A stretch of DNA of 64,000 nucleotides, taken from positions 6,634,001 to 6,698,000 of the forward strand of contig NZ_CP107917.1 of assembly GCF_036014175.1 (NCBI RefSeq). Direction: 5' to 3'. The notes below the pieces were generated by a model. It had not been told where the DNA came from. It ran no database searches and saw nothing but the letters and a program-made list of their open reading frames with translations. The position numbers and the translations under genes were made by a program. Below, one piece after another: positions 37,600 through 46,369 of the stretch (its first letter is position 1; every line of letters starts with the position of its first letter). This stretch comes from Streptomyces sp. NBC_00443 (lineage in GTDB: Bacteria; Actinomycetota; Actinomycetes; Streptomycetales; Streptomycetaceae).

Positions 37600-38847
37600 G
37601 TGTCATCTGCCGTTTCCCGGTTCACCGATCTGCTGCGCCACCGGCTCGTCAAGGGGCCGGTGCTGTGGGGGCTGATCGGCCGGCTGCCGTTGTATCTCGT
37701 CAGCCTCGCGTTGACGCTCCACCTCCTTGAAGAGGGACTGAGCTACGCGTCGGTCGGACTTGTGCTGGCCGCCTACACCGTGGGCACGGCCACGCTCGGT
37801 CCGCTGATCGCTCGCCGTATCGACCGGCGAGGGCAGTCGGCGATGCTCATCACGACGGCGATCGCGCATCCTCTGGCACTCCTCGGAGCGGTGTCCGCGG
37901 CGTCCGGGCCGAGAAGCCTGGAGCTGGTTCTTGCCTTCGCGGCCGGCGGCACGGTCCCCCCGGTCAGCCAAGTGATCAGGGCGCTGTGGAGCACCCTTCC
38001 GCTGAGCAGGAACGAACGCTCGACCGCGTATTCACTGGAATCCATTTTCGCCGAACTCTTCGTCATCGGCGGACCTTTGCTGCTCAGCGGACTGATGGTG
38101 CTGGGTGAGGCGGGCACCGCCGCAGTGGTGGGCGGGGTTCTGGCCGGAGTCGGCGCCCTTGGCCTGGCCACCACGAAGGCCTCCCGCCAGTGGACGCCCG
38201 AGCCCACGGCACAACGTGATCTGCTGGGCGCTCTGCGGTCGGGTTCTCTGCTGGTCCTGCTTCTTCTGCTGTTCCTGGCCGCGTTGACCCTCGGCGTCCT
38301 CACTCTGGCGCTCGCTGCCTTCAGCGAGGACAAGGGCTCCGCGGGCGATGTGGGGTTCCTGTACGGCGCATCGGGCGTCGGCGGGGCCATCGGCGGGCTG
38401 TGGTTCGGCAGCCGGTCCTTCCGCGCGCCGACGGGTCATTACCTGCCCCTGGCGTGTGTCGCGTTCACCCTGGCCGCCGCGGTTCCTCTCCTGGCCTGGG
38501 ACATCTGGTCGATGGCGGTTGCCATGGCGATCCAGGGCTCCACCATCGCCCCGCTCACCGCCATCCTGTACGAACTGGTCGGCTCGACCGCGTTGAAGGG
38601 CACCGTGTCCGAGGCGTTCACGTGGGTTCTGACGGTGAACGCGGCAGGAGGGGCCGTGGCGTCGCAGCTGGCCGGAGTGCTGATCGGCCGCTTCGGCTGG
38701 TCGGCCGGATTCGCTCTGGGAGTGCCGACCGGCATCTGCGCGACGTTCGTCGCCTTCGCCGTTCGCCACCGGATGACCGAGGCGTCCACGGAGGCTCCCT
38801 CTGACCCCGTGGACGCTGATCCGGCCTCTCTGGGAACCGACAAATAA
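37600..38847 (+). CDS. MFS transporter, probable product exporter
   Basis: A 415-residue integral membrane protein with about 12 hydrophobic segments in two halves. Each half carries a short basic loop after the second or third segment, the first being LIARRIDRRGQSAM. This is the layout of the major facilitator superfamily, drug-efflux-like branch. GTG at 37600 is taken as start; the upstream purine-rich GGAAGAGA is rather distant. It lies between the aminotransferase and the ATP-grasp ligase genes of the cluster, so export of the finished nucleoside and a share in self-resistance are likely. Confidence 0.85.
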   Translation: MSSAVSRFTDLLRHRLVKGPVLWGLIGRLPLYLVSLALTLHLLEEGLSYASVGLVLAAYTVGTATLGPLIARRIDRRGQSAMLITTAIAHPLALLGAVSAASGPRSLELVLAFAAGGTVPPVSQVIRALWSTLPLSRNERSTAYSLESIFAELFVIGGPLLLSGLMVLGEAGTAAVVGGVLAGVGALGLATTKASRQWTPEPTAQRDLLGALRSGSLLVLLLLLFLAALTLGVLTLALAAFSEDKGSAGDVGFLYGASGVGGAIGGLWFGSRSFRAPTGHYLPLACVAFTLAAAVPLLAWDIWSMAVAMAIQGSTIAPLTAILYELVGSTALKGTVSEAFTWVLTVNAAGGAVASQLAGVLIGRFGWSAGFALGVPTGICATFVAFAVRHRMTEASTEAPSDPVDADPASLGTDK

Positions 38848-38915
38848 GCCAAATCGCAGAAAGTCGCTCCTTCATCCGTCCGCGACCATCCGTTTGCGAC
38901 CCCTGGAGATCCTTC

Positions 38916-40163
38916 ATGACGACCTCAGCTCCTGAGATATCCGCCCTCCCGGTAGTGCTGCTGGTGGACGGCAGGCCCTCCACCTTTGTGCGCAACGCGC
39001 TGGACAGGGACGACGTACACATCGTCCTGCTGCGTTTCACCTCGGCCCTCAAGGACCTCCCGCAGGAGTACCTGGACCGTACGGCGCATCTGCCCGCGTT
39101 CGTCGCCCAGGACGAGAACCTTGCCGAAGAGGCGGAGCGTTACCTGAAGTGGGTCGAGACGCTGGAACAGGTGCCCACCTACTTCTGCAATCCGCAGGAG
39201 CCGCACCAGGAAGTGGCCCAGCCGTTCGCCGAGTTGGTGGGACTTCCGCATCTCACCAGGCAGCAGGTCGAATGGGTCCGGCACAAGACGGCCATGAAGG
39301 ACAGGTTCGCCGAGCTCGGAATGCGGTGCGCCGCCTACCGGAAGGTCGCATCACTCAGCGAGGTGGCCTTGTTCGCCGAGGAGCAGGGCTGGCCGGTCGT
39401 TCTCAAGCCCATGGACTCCTTCGCCTGCATCGGGACCTACCGGATCGACGGCCCGGACGAGCTCGCGAAGGTTCCGGAACCGGCGCCCGAACGCCAGTGG
39501 ATGGTGGAGGAGTACATCCGCGGTACCGAGCACCAGCTGTGCGCGCTCGTCACCCGCGGCAAGGTGGTGGACGCCTATCTGTCGGTCAACCCGGTGCCGA
39601 TTCTGGAAGTACTGGACGGAGCGATCAACGCCAACATCACGTTCGCCCCGGGAGAGGAACTGCCGCTGGACGTACGGTCGGTGTGCCAGGAACTGGTGGA
39701 CGGCCTGGGCCTGGACCACGGCTACTTCCATGCGGAGTGCTTCCTGATGGACGACGGCACGCTGTGCGTCGGTGAGGCGGCCGCACGGATAACCGGCTGC
39801 GAGGTACCGGCCAACCACGGGATGTCCCGCGGCTTCGACATCCACCGGGCAACGCTCGACACCTACCTCGGCCGCACACCCGACCTCGACTACACGGAGG
39901 ACCGGGCCGTCGGTGACCTGCTGTTGCCGGTGAAACCGGGAAAGGTGGTGAGCCTCACCTCCGAGGAAGAGCTGAGCCGGCTGCCCGGTGTCCTGGCCGT
40001 GCGCATGAAGCTGGCCGTCGGGGACGTCGCCGAGCCGCCGCGTGCGTCCCACGCGTCGTCGGGATACCTGCATGTCGCCGGAGCCACCGCGGCCGAGGTC
40101 GAGCAGCGGATGCGGAACGTGCTCGACCATTTCACGATTCAGACGGAGCCTGTGAGGGCATGA
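38916..40163 (+). CDS. ATP-grasp ligase, likely amide-bond-forming enzyme
   Basis: A 415-residue protein with the ATP-grasp elements: a central lysine in WPVVLKPMDSFACIG, the acidic hinge WMVEEYIRGTEH and the metal-binding HAECFLMDDG...VGEAAARITG near residue 270-300. This is the carboxylate-amine ligase type related to carbamoyl-phosphate synthase and to DdaF/LysX-like ligases. In this cluster it is the best candidate for joining the arginine-derived acid to the aminosugar nucleoside. Its stop overlaps the start of the next gene in an ATGA. Confidence 0.8.
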   Translation: MTTSAPEISALPVVLLVDGRPSTFVRNALDRDDVHIVLLRFTSALKDLPQEYLDRTAHLPAFVAQDENLAEEAERYLKWVETLEQVPTYFCNPQEPHQEVAQPFAELVGLPHLTRQQVEWVRHKTAMKDRFAELGMRCAAYRKVASLSEVALFAEEQGWPVVLKPMDSFACIGTYRIDGPDELAKVPEPAPERQWMVEEYIRGTEHQLCALVTRGKVVDAYLSVNPVPILEVLDGAINANITFAPGEELPLDVRSVCQELVDGLGLDHGYFHAECFLMDDGTLCVGEAAARITGCEVPANHGMSRGFDIHRATLDTYLGRTPDLDYTEDRAVGDLLLPVKPGKVVSLTSEEELSRLPGVLAVRMKLAVGDVAEPPRASHASSGYLHVAGATAAEVEQRMRNVLDHFTIQTEPVRA

Positions 40164-41098
40164 CGAGGGCTGCGGTCGCCGACGGGGTCACCACACTGCC
40201 GGAGCTGTTCGCACGCATCCTGACCGAGCATGCGGAGCGGCCCGCGATCACCGAGGCCGGCGAAGTGCTGACGTACCGGGAACTGGACGAGCGCTCCGAC
40301 GCGGTCTCTGGGCTGCTCCGGGTGCATGGCGTGTCGCACGGGGACCGGGTCGCGCTGCGCGTGGCCCACTCCTCGGGAGGCTGGGCCGCTCTCTTGGGGA
40401 TCCTCAAGAGAGGGGCCGTCCATGTGACGACGGAGCCCGGTGGTCCGGGCTGTCCGGGCGGGCCGGTGGTGCGCAGGGGCGGTGCGTCCTTCTGCCTGAC
40501 GGACCGGGCGCGCAAAGCCCGCCGAATCCCGGGACTGGTCGTCATACCCTTCGCGGACGCGGGCCCGCACACCGCCGTGCACCACTCGGCTCCCAACCCC
40601 CGCCTCGCCACCGCGGCATGTGTCGTCGCTCCCTCGGCGAGCGCGCGCCGTGCGTCGGTCGTGGACCACGCGGACATCGTCGCCCATGCCGAGGCATGGC
40701 TCGGCGACCTGAACATCCCGGCCCTGCGGGGACAGCGGTTCGGATATCTCGGCGACGTGCCGCTGTCCGCCGTGCTGCTGTCCCTGTGGGTCGGGCTGGC
40801 CCAAGGGGCACACCTCGTGGTTCTGCCGCCGCTGGCGTGGCTGATCGAACAGGGCCTCCACGACGAGCTGAGCCGGCGGGGCGTCACGGCGCTGGTGCTT
40901 CCCGCCGCCGCTCTGCATCACGTGGTGGGGGAGGGGGTGGAGGGCTTCGCGGCCCTGCGCCTCCTGGTCGTCGAAGGCGACGGGCCGGCACCGGAGGCCG
41001 GCCGGATACTCGTCGGTGCGGGCTTCGACGGTTGCCTCGTCCATGTCGTGGGCGCGCCCGGTACGACCTCGTACCGTGTCGTGCGTACGGAGACGTGA
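40160..41098 (+). CDS. Truncated AMP-binding (adenylation-domain-like) protein
   Basis: The 312 residues match the N-terminal part of adenylate-forming enzymes: ELFARILTEHAERPAI, LTYRELDERSDAV (A1/A2 region) and GDRVALRVAHSSGGWAALLGILKRG. The phosphate-binding A3 loop (SGSTGxPKG) is replaced by APSASARRAS, and the later core motifs A5-A10, including the catalytic lysine lid, are absent. It is unlikely to adenylate anything alone. It may be a remnant or a structural partner of the ATP-grasp ligase, whose gene it overlaps by 4 nt. It ends just before a strong terminator, so the operon finishes here. Confidence 0.7.
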   Translation: MTRAAVADGVTTLPELFARILTEHAERPAITEAGEVLTYRELDERSDAVSGLLRVHGVSHGDRVALRVAHSSGGWAALLGILKRGAVHVTTEPGGPGCPGGPVVRRGGASFCLTDRARKARRIPGLVVIPFADAGPHTAVHHSAPNPRLATAACVVAPSASARRASVVDHADIVAHAEAWLGDLNIPALRGQRFGYLGDVPLSAVLLSLWVGLAQGAHLVVLPPLAWLIEQGLHDELSRRGVTALVLPAAALHHVVGEGVEGFAALRLLVVEGDGPAPEAGRILVGAGFDGCLVHVVGAPGTTSYRVVRTET

Positions 41099-41117
41099 TG
41101 TGAAGACGGCGTGTACG

Positions 41118-41168
41118 CACGAGAAGTCGTTCTGGAAGCGGGGCCGCCTTCCAGAACGACTTCTCGTG
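41118..41168. terminator. Perfect 21-bp stem, bidirectional terminator
   Basis: CACGAGAAGTCGTTCTGGAA(G) at 41118-41138 is the exact reverse complement of 41148-41168, with a 9-base loop. It lies 20 bases after the plus operon and 10 bases before the end of the minus operon, so it can stop transcription from both sides. A U-tract is not needed for such stems in Streptomyces. Confidence 0.9.
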
Positions 41169-41177
41169 TGCCGGCGG

Positions 41178-43040
41178 TCAGGCGGCGGGCAGGACGCCGA
41201 AGTCCCAGCGTGCTGTCGACAGGCCGATGTCCTGAACGGCGAATGCCGTGAAGTAGTACGCCTGCGGGTGTGCCCCGGCATCGACGGCGAGAGAGAACTC
41301 CGCCTCGTGCCACTGCCCCGCGGTCGCCCTGATCCTGCTCTGAGGCGGAGACACCGTGCAGTCCGAGCGCAGGTGGCGGGGCACGAACACGCCGATCCTC
41401 ACCGGCCCTCGGCGTTCGGAACGCAGCTGCACGCGTGCGTGCAGCGTCCCGCCCGTGTGGACCGTTTCCGCTGCCTTGACGCGCAACTCGGGCGAACCAA
41501 CGACCCGGCATGCCACGTCACCGCACCGGACGCAGAGAGTGCAGACCGTGTCCAGTGCCGTGGGGACCAGGGCGCGCTTCACGAACTGCCGGGCAGATCG
41601 GCCGCAGTGGCACAGCACGTCGGAGACGGACTCCCGGGCAACGGTGCTCCGTTGGCCGAAGTAGGCCTGGAAGTCGGTGAACTCGGTCTCCGGGTCGTTC
41701 ACGATCTGCGTGCTGATCACGTGATCGAGGGACTGCAGATCGTCGGACAGGGCACGCAGGATGGCCGACTCGCCCTCCGCCGCCGTGGCTCCCCGAGTCC
41801 CCCAGCGCTCCACCTTGCCCGCGATCCTCGTGAGGCGCGGGCGCAGCGCGTGTCCAGCCGGCAGCAGGCCGCCGGCGAGGTACGCGGTCAGCCGGGAGGA
41901 CGTCGACAGCACCAGGGGGTGGGGCAGCTGGGGCGTGGGGTCAAGCTCGATTCCCCCGTCGACGGCCATGCCGACGTGCAGGTAGGCAGGGTCCGGCTGG
42001 GCAGCGGTGATCGTGGAGTTGAGGCTCCTCGCGGAGGGTGCCTCGGCCTCCGCCGCGCGCATCCAGATCGTGTTCTCGGGCCGGGCCGAGTCATGCACGG
42101 TGGGCGCCGCCACCACATCTCTGGCCACACCGTCCACCGCATTGAGCATCAGCTGGTACTTGGGGTCGTAGGCCACAGCGTCGGCGAACGGACCGCTGTT
42201 GCACGAACTCAGCACGATCTCGACGGCGGAGACACGGTTCAGAGGGATCAGCTTCTCGGACGGTTTGTAGCAGTCGGGACCGTAGGCGCAGCGCGGCCCG
42301 AGCAGCTCCGGCCGGCGGGGCACCGCGGGGTTGAGCCCGCAGATGGTGAAGTCGGCGAGGTTGATCGAGTCGTCTCGTCCGTGGCCCTGAAGCAGCAGCC
42401 GGCGCCATCGCCTTCCGAGAAGCTCGGTACCGATGTCCTGGCGTTCCAGAGCGCGGTCGTCGTAGACCTCTACGCCGCCGAGAGCCTGCGGCCGGTCCGT
42501 GGACGTGAACAAGCCCGACGCCGCGACCTCCGGATCAGGCACGCAGAACTGCTTGGCGGTGAACCACGCCAGCGACGCGGCGTCCCGGCCGGTCAGAAGC
42601 CCCACCTGCCGACCGGTGACCCGCTGGGCCTGCCGCACGATCTCCATGACCGGGCTCGAGGTCAGATGCGGGTACGCGGCCACGACCAGCAGGGATCGCC
42701 CGCCGGGGAGGGTTTCCGCCGGCTCCGGGTACTGGACGCTCAACTCCTCCTCGTCCAGCCACTGCAGAGCGAGCGACCCAATCAAGGACCGTAGACCGGC
42801 GGGGAGTTCGGATCCCCCCAGGAGCACGCCCTGCGCGAACGCCGCCGGCTGCGCGATGCCTCGGTAGAGCTCGGCTGCCAGCTGCATGGCGGACAGCAGA
42901 TCGGCACGGCCGTCCACCCACACCGGGATGGAATCCGGGTCCGGTGCGGCCAGAAAACGCGCGACGGCATCGGCGTATTCGGCATGGTCGTCGATCGGGT
43001 TGAAGAGTCTGGTGCAGAACTCGGTTGGAGAGCTTGACAT
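41178..43040 (-). CDS. CHAT/caspase-like protease with a C-terminal cysteine-rich region
   Basis: A 620-residue protein with no membrane segments. LLLQGHGRDDSINLADF (about residue 219) and VLSSCNSGPFAD (about 279) have the His-Gly and Cys-x-Ser-Gly of caspase-fold CHAT peptidases, with the expected spacing between them. The region around residues 470-515 has several cysteines (CHCGRSA, CTLCVRCGDVAC) and could bind zinc. The last 100 residues look like a beta-sandwich. It is the last gene of the minus-strand operon that encodes the methylarginine enzymes. A protease is not needed for a blasticidin-type nucleoside, so it may process or regulate something specific to this pathway. Confidence 0.6.
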   Translation of the reverse strand: MSSSPTEFCTRLFNPIDDHAEYADAVARFLAAPDPDSIPVWVDGRADLLSAMQLAAELYRGIAQPAAFAQGVLLGGSELPAGLRSLIGSLALQWLDEEELSVQYPEPAETLPGGRSLLVVAAYPHLTSSPVMEIVRQAQRVTGRQVGLLTGRDAASLAWFTAKQFCVPDPEVAASGLFTSTDRPQALGGVEVYDDRALERQDIGTELLGRRWRRLLLQGHGRDDSINLADFTICGLNPAVPRRPELLGPRCAYGPDCYKPSEKLIPLNRVSAVEIVLSSCNSGPFADAVAYDPKYQLMLNAVDGVARDVVAAPTVHDSARPENTIWMRAAEAEAPSARSLNSTITAAQPDPAYLHVGMAVDGGIELDPTPQLPHPLVLSTSSRLTAYLAGGLLPAGHALRPRLTRIAGKVERWGTRGATAAEGESAILRALSDDLQSLDHVISTQIVNDPETEFTDFQAYFGQRSTVARESVSDVLCHCGRSARQFVKRALVPTALDTVCTLCVRCGDVACRVVGSPELRVKAAETVHTGGTLHARVQLRSERRGPVRIGVFVPRHLRSDCTVSPPQSRIRATAGQWHEAEFSLAVDAGAHPQAYYFTAFAVQDIGLSTARWDFGVLPAA

Positions 43041-43158
43041 GACTGGCCGATCCCTTTTCGGTTCGCGGCGTCTTGAAGCGGGTGCTGCGGCGGATCAGCC
43101 GCACGTACGAGTGCGGCGGGGGTGCCGTGCTCGTCACCCCCGCCATGACAGACGACCG

Positions 43159-43359
43159 CTATCCCGCCACAGGCGTCGGCGCCGGGAAGAACTCCGTGAC
43201 GTCGCTCTCAGGTACCCAGATCGGCCGCTCTTTCCCGATGATCAGATACCGCTGGAGGTTCTTCTCGTCGTCCCATGCGACGGCGAGCACGCGGTACTTC
43301 ACCTTGCCGCCGATCTGAATCTCGACGTCGCTTGCTACCCCGGTGAAGTGCAGTGGCAT
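43159..43359 (-). CDS. 66-residue protein of unknown function in the nucleoside cluster
   Basis: A small acidic, beta-rich protein starting at ATG 43359, with AGGAGG five bases upstream. It begins MPLHFTGVASDVEIQIGGKV, then YRVLAVAWDDEKNLQRYLI and ends EFFPAPTPVAG. There is no cysteine, signal peptide or membrane segment. It resembles no family I can name. It lies 17 bases after a methyltransferase gene and 118 bases before the CHAT-like gene, in the same direction. It might be a substrate or partner of the protease, or a small DNA-binding or chaperone-like protein; none of these is shown. Confidence 0.65.
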   Translation of the reverse strand: MPLHFTGVASDVEIQIGGKVKYRVLAVAWDDEKNLQRYLIIGKERPIWVPESDVTEFFPAPTPVAG

Positions 43360-43376
43360 TTCTTCCTCCTGGCGAA

Positions 43377-44012
43377 TCAGTGACGGTTGGTGAAGCACTG
43401 GAGGTAGGCATGGCCGGACGGCCTGCCCTCCAGGTAGCTGGTGGTCGAGTAACTGTCATAGGGATGCCGCTCGATCAGGACCTCGTCGAAATACGGCTCC
43501 CAGCGCGGCTCGATCTTCGGTTCGGTCACGAAGAAGGACATGAAGTGCCCGCCGGGGCGGAGGACGCGCGTGATCTGCTCACGCATCAGCGTGTCCCACC
43601 ACTCCGCGTCGTCCCGCATCTGCTTCGGGAGCCACGGGTCCAGCATGATGCCGTCGATGGTCCGGGAGGGGATCGAGTCGATGTACTCGAAGAAATCGGC
43701 CTGGACGATCTCCAGGTTGTCGGGGAGAGCCGGCGTCGATTTCTTGAACTCCTGGATGACATCGTCGTAGATCTCGACGACCGTGTGCTTCTCCACCTTC
43801 GGCTGTTCGGCGATCGCGATGGCAGAGAGCCCGAAGCCGAGTCCGCACTCCAGGAATACGCCTCCGGTGCGGCAGAGGATCTCGGCCGAGCGGCGCATGA
43901 ATGGTGCTTCCCACTCCTGCATGGCTTGCGACCCGTCGATGTACAGGGTTTTCTCGCCGTCGGTGTTCTTGACGGCGATGTCCGGAGCGGTGGGCTGTGC
44001 GGGATGCTTCAC
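43377..44012 (-). CDS. SAM methyltransferase resembling guanidinoacetate N-methyltransferase
   Basis: A 211-residue protein starting with GTG, with AAGGA seven bases upstream. WEAPFMRRSAEIL, then VFLECGLGFGLSAIAIAE (SAM motif I), TVVEIYDD, DGIMLDPWLPKQ and VLRPGGHFMSFF run in the order seen in guanidinoacetate methyltransferases. Such an enzyme would methylate a guanidino nitrogen. In blasticidin the guanidino group is N-methylated by BlsL, so a similar late step on the arginine-derived side chain is plausible. It is not the enzyme proposed to C-methylate 2-ketoarginine, which is encoded at 45356-46369. About 220 bases separate it from the next gene upstream, so it may have its own promoter. 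Confidence 0.7.
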   Translation of the reverse strand: MKHPAQPTAPDIAVKNTDGEKTLYIDGSQAMQEWEAPFMRRSAEILCRTGGVFLECGLGFGLSAIAIAEQPKVEKHTVVEIYDDVIQEFKKSTPALPDNLEIVQADFFEYIDSIPSRTIDGIMLDPWLPKQMRDDAEWWDTLMREQITRVLRPGGHFMSFFVTEPKIEPRWEPYFDEVLIERHPYDSYSTTSYLEGRPSGHAYLQCFTNRH

Positions 44013-44234
44013 GGGCTGTCCTTACCTCTCGAGGGCCGCCGCATAAATGACGCACGAAAGCGGTGCGCATCTATGCGAATGATGGAATCGGGGCCGAATT
44101 GCAAGCCCGGGCGCCTTTCGAACGGTTCTCGCTCACCGTAGCCGGGCGCCCATCTCAGCGGTTGGAATGCTGTGGTTGGGCATCTGCACTGCGGGAACAT
44201 GCAGCGTTCCCATACATGGGCAAAGCAGACTGAA

Positions 44235-45359
44235 TCACTCAGGGTTTCCGGACACCGCCGTGAAACGGCGCAGCCTCTCGCTGGTGGCGGAGATTGCCTC
44301 CAGGGACCTGGCGAGGAACGCGGGTTCGGCTCCGGTCGGGATGCGGATATGGCGGGAGTCGGCGGGGTGGTAGTGCGCGCCCGTGGTGATGACGAGGCGG
44401 TGCTCCGACATCAGCTCGTCCGCCAGTTTCTCCGTGTCGGGCACCCCGGGGTCCACCCACACATGCGTGCCACCTTGCGGAGGGGATACCCGCATGCCGT
44501 TCGCCCGCGCCCAGTCGAGGACCAGCCGATGGCCGGCCCGCACCCGCTCGGTCAGCGGCTGGTTGCCCAGTTTGCACAGCTGGGCCGCCTGGTTCTGGGC
44601 CCGCGTGGACACGGCGATGCGTTCCCACTCCATGCGTGCGGTGAGCTGGGCGACCTCGTCAGGGGCGGTGGTGATCCAGCCGACGCGGAGTCCGGGGGCG
44701 CCGTAGTTCTTGGAGAAACTGTTCAAGCCGTAGACGCCACGCCAGTTCTCGACCAGAGCCAGCGGCGCGGCCAGAGCTGCGGGGTCCTGAAGGAAGGAGT
44801 CGTAGGCCAGGTCGAGGACCAGCCTGAAGCCGAGCCGACGCTGGGCGGCGAGCAGGGCGCGTGCCGTTGCCTCGTCCATACAGGCACCGGTCGGGTTGTG
44901 CGGGGAGTTGACGTAGAGCAGGTCTTCAGGGCCGAGGCCGAGCTCGGTCCAGGAGTGCTTCCCGACGAGGTCCGGCCAGTCCACCACCTGCGTGTCGAAG
45001 CCGATGGACTGCAGCAGATCGGCGACGCTCAGCAGGACGGGGCCGCTGCACACCGCTCGCCGCGTTCCGTTCCCGAAGAGGTGACGGGCGATCAGCCCCA
45101 GCCCGTCGAAGGCGCCGTTGGTCACGAGGAGCGCATCCGTGCCCACGTCGACGTCTTGTTCCCGCATCCTCAGGCACAGCGCATCCAGAAGCTCTTCGGT
45201 GCCCTGGCTCGGGGCGTACTGCGCGTCCAGCTCCCAGCCGACCGTCTGAAGGCCGGGCGGTTCGGGCCAGACGGGCACGTTCTCGGCCAGGATCTCCCAC
45301 GGCTCCTGCGGCGAGGCCGCGACCACCGCGAGGCGCTGTCCCAGCGGCGTCAGACTCAC
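44235..45359 (-). CDS. PLP-dependent aminotransferase, class I/II (MrsB-like)
   Basis: A 374-residue protein. LYVNSPHNPTGACMDEATA, LVLDLAYDSFL and YGLNSFSKNYGAPGLRVGW, with the Schiff-base lysine near residue 216, are the fold-type I aminotransferase signatures. Its start overlaps the stop of the C-methyltransferase gene by 4 nt. That pairing matches MrsB with MrsA of Pseudomonas syringae, which turn arginine into 2-ketoarginine, methylate it at C3 and transaminate it back to 3-methylarginine. The substrate is inferred from the pairing and from the nucleoside cluster around it. Confidence 0.82.
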   Translation of the reverse strand: MSLTPLGQRLAVVAASPQEPWEILAENVPVWPEPPGLQTVGWELDAQYAPSQGTEELLDALCLRMREQDVDVGTDALLVTNGAFDGLGLIARHLFGNGTRRAVCSGPVLLSVADLLQSIGFDTQVVDWPDLVGKHSWTELGLGPEDLLYVNSPHNPTGACMDEATARALLAAQRRLGFRLVLDLAYDSFLQDPAALAAPLALVENWRGVYGLNSFSKNYGAPGLRVGWITTAPDEVAQLTARMEWERIAVSTRAQNQAAQLCKLGNQPLTERVRAGHRLVLDWARANGMRVSPPQGGTHVWVDPGVPDTEKLADELMSEHRLVITTGAHYHPADSRHIRIPTGAEPAFLARSLEAISATSERLRRFTAVSGNPE

Positions 45360-46369
45360 TGGGCGGCACCTCCCTGCCGACTCAGCAGATAGCCGACCTC
45401 AAGGCCGGTGGAGTCCACGCGCGGATCGACCACGCGCCGGGACACGACCGAGGCGCCGGCCTCTCGGAACAGGTCCTGCCAGAACTGGTCGGTCTCCAGC
45501 CGCTGTTCGGTGAGGACATGCAGGAGGTAGTACGGGTTGTAGTAGGCCAGACCGAGGCCGTGCTGCATGACCTGCGGGTCGGCGGGGCGGTGGTCCACCT
45601 CGACGACGGCGAGGTGGCCGGAGTGGCGCAGGGCCGCGCGGACCAGCTCCACCACCGCGCTGCGGCCTTCCTGTTCCAGGATCTCCTGGAGCAGGAACGC
45701 GGCGAGGCAGAGCCCCGAGGAGTCCGGCTCCGCGTCGGAAGCGACCGTGTTCCGGACGTAGTCGGTGGCGCCGGAGCGGACGAAGTCCAGGCCCGCGGCC
45801 GAGGACTCCTCGGGAGCGTATGGGTCGACTCCGATGCCCGTGACCGTGCCGGAGTCGCCGACCAGGTCCGCGAGGAAGGTCCCGTCACCGCAGCCGAGGT
45901 CCACGATGGAGTCCGGCGTGGCCGGCAGATCGGACATCAGCTCGCGGACGAGCGGCAGTGCGTCGTAGGCACTGATCCCACAGCTTCCGATGCCCACGAG
46001 CCTGCCGTCGCGGCTCGCGTACCCCTTGCCACGCAAGACGTGCGTGACCTGTTGGAACGTTTCTGCATAGCCGCCGACCAGCAGCTCGTACCAGGGTCGG
46101 TACGGTCCGAGACCGCGGCCCTTTTCCGTCAGGGCCACGGTGTCGCCGCGCAGCGTCACATAGTTCTCGTTGGCGAGGTAGCGCAGAAATCCGCTGGTCC
46201 GTGCCGCGTCGAGTTCCAGGGCCGCGGCCACTTCCTGGACCGACTGCGGACCGTCCGCGATGCGTTCGTACAGGCCACTGCTGAACAGGTGGTAGATGCC
46301 CTGCGCCAGCGCGAAACCACGGACGGGCTGTAGTGCCTCGATGAGCCGGAGCTCGAATCCCTCATCCAT
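45356..46369 (-). CDS. 2-Ketoarginine C-methyltransferase (MrsA-like)
   Basis: The protein has 337 residues from ATG 46369, which has GAGGGA upstream; an ATG 15 nt earlier is possible. An N-terminal winged-helix dimerisation region (GLYERIADGPQSVQEVAAAL, then LRYLANENYV) precedes a Rossmann SAM domain with SIVDLGCGDGTFLADL (about residue 145) and the C-terminal QHGLGLAYYNPYYLLHVLTE. This layout is that of O-methyltransferase-like C-methyltransferases and of MrsA, which makes 5-guanidino-3-methyl-2-oxopentanoate. Beta-methylarginine is known from the blasticidin-like nucleoside arginomycin, which fits the rest of this cluster. Its start overlaps the 3' end of the small 100-residue gene. Confidence 0.8.
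   Translation of the reverse strand: MDEGFELRLIEALQPVRGFALAQGIYHLFSSGLYERIADGPQSVQEVAAALELDAARTSGFLRYLANENYVTLRGDTVALTEKGRGLGPYRPWYELLVGGYAETFQQVTHVLRGKGYASRDGRLVGIGSCGISAYDALPLVRELMSDLPATPDSIVDLGCGDGTFLADLVGDSGTVTGIGVDPYAPEESSAAGLDFVRSGATDYVRNTVASDAEPDSSGLCLAAFLLQEILEQEGRSAVVELVRAALRHSGHLAVVEVDHRPADPQVMQHGLGLAYYNPYYLLHVLTEQRLETDQFWQDLFREAGASVVSRRVVDPRVDSTGLEVGYLLSRQGGAAQ

Noticed and set aside
35787..37652. Long minus-strand frame opposite the second transferase and DegT genes
   Set aside because: Composition artefact; the plus strand has clear PLP-enzyme motifs.
43377..44012. Methyltransferase considered as the enzyme that C-methylates ketoarginine
   Set aside because: Its motifs follow guanidinoacetate N-methyltransferases, and the MrsA-like protein with the right architecture is encoded at 45356-46369 next to the aminotransferase.
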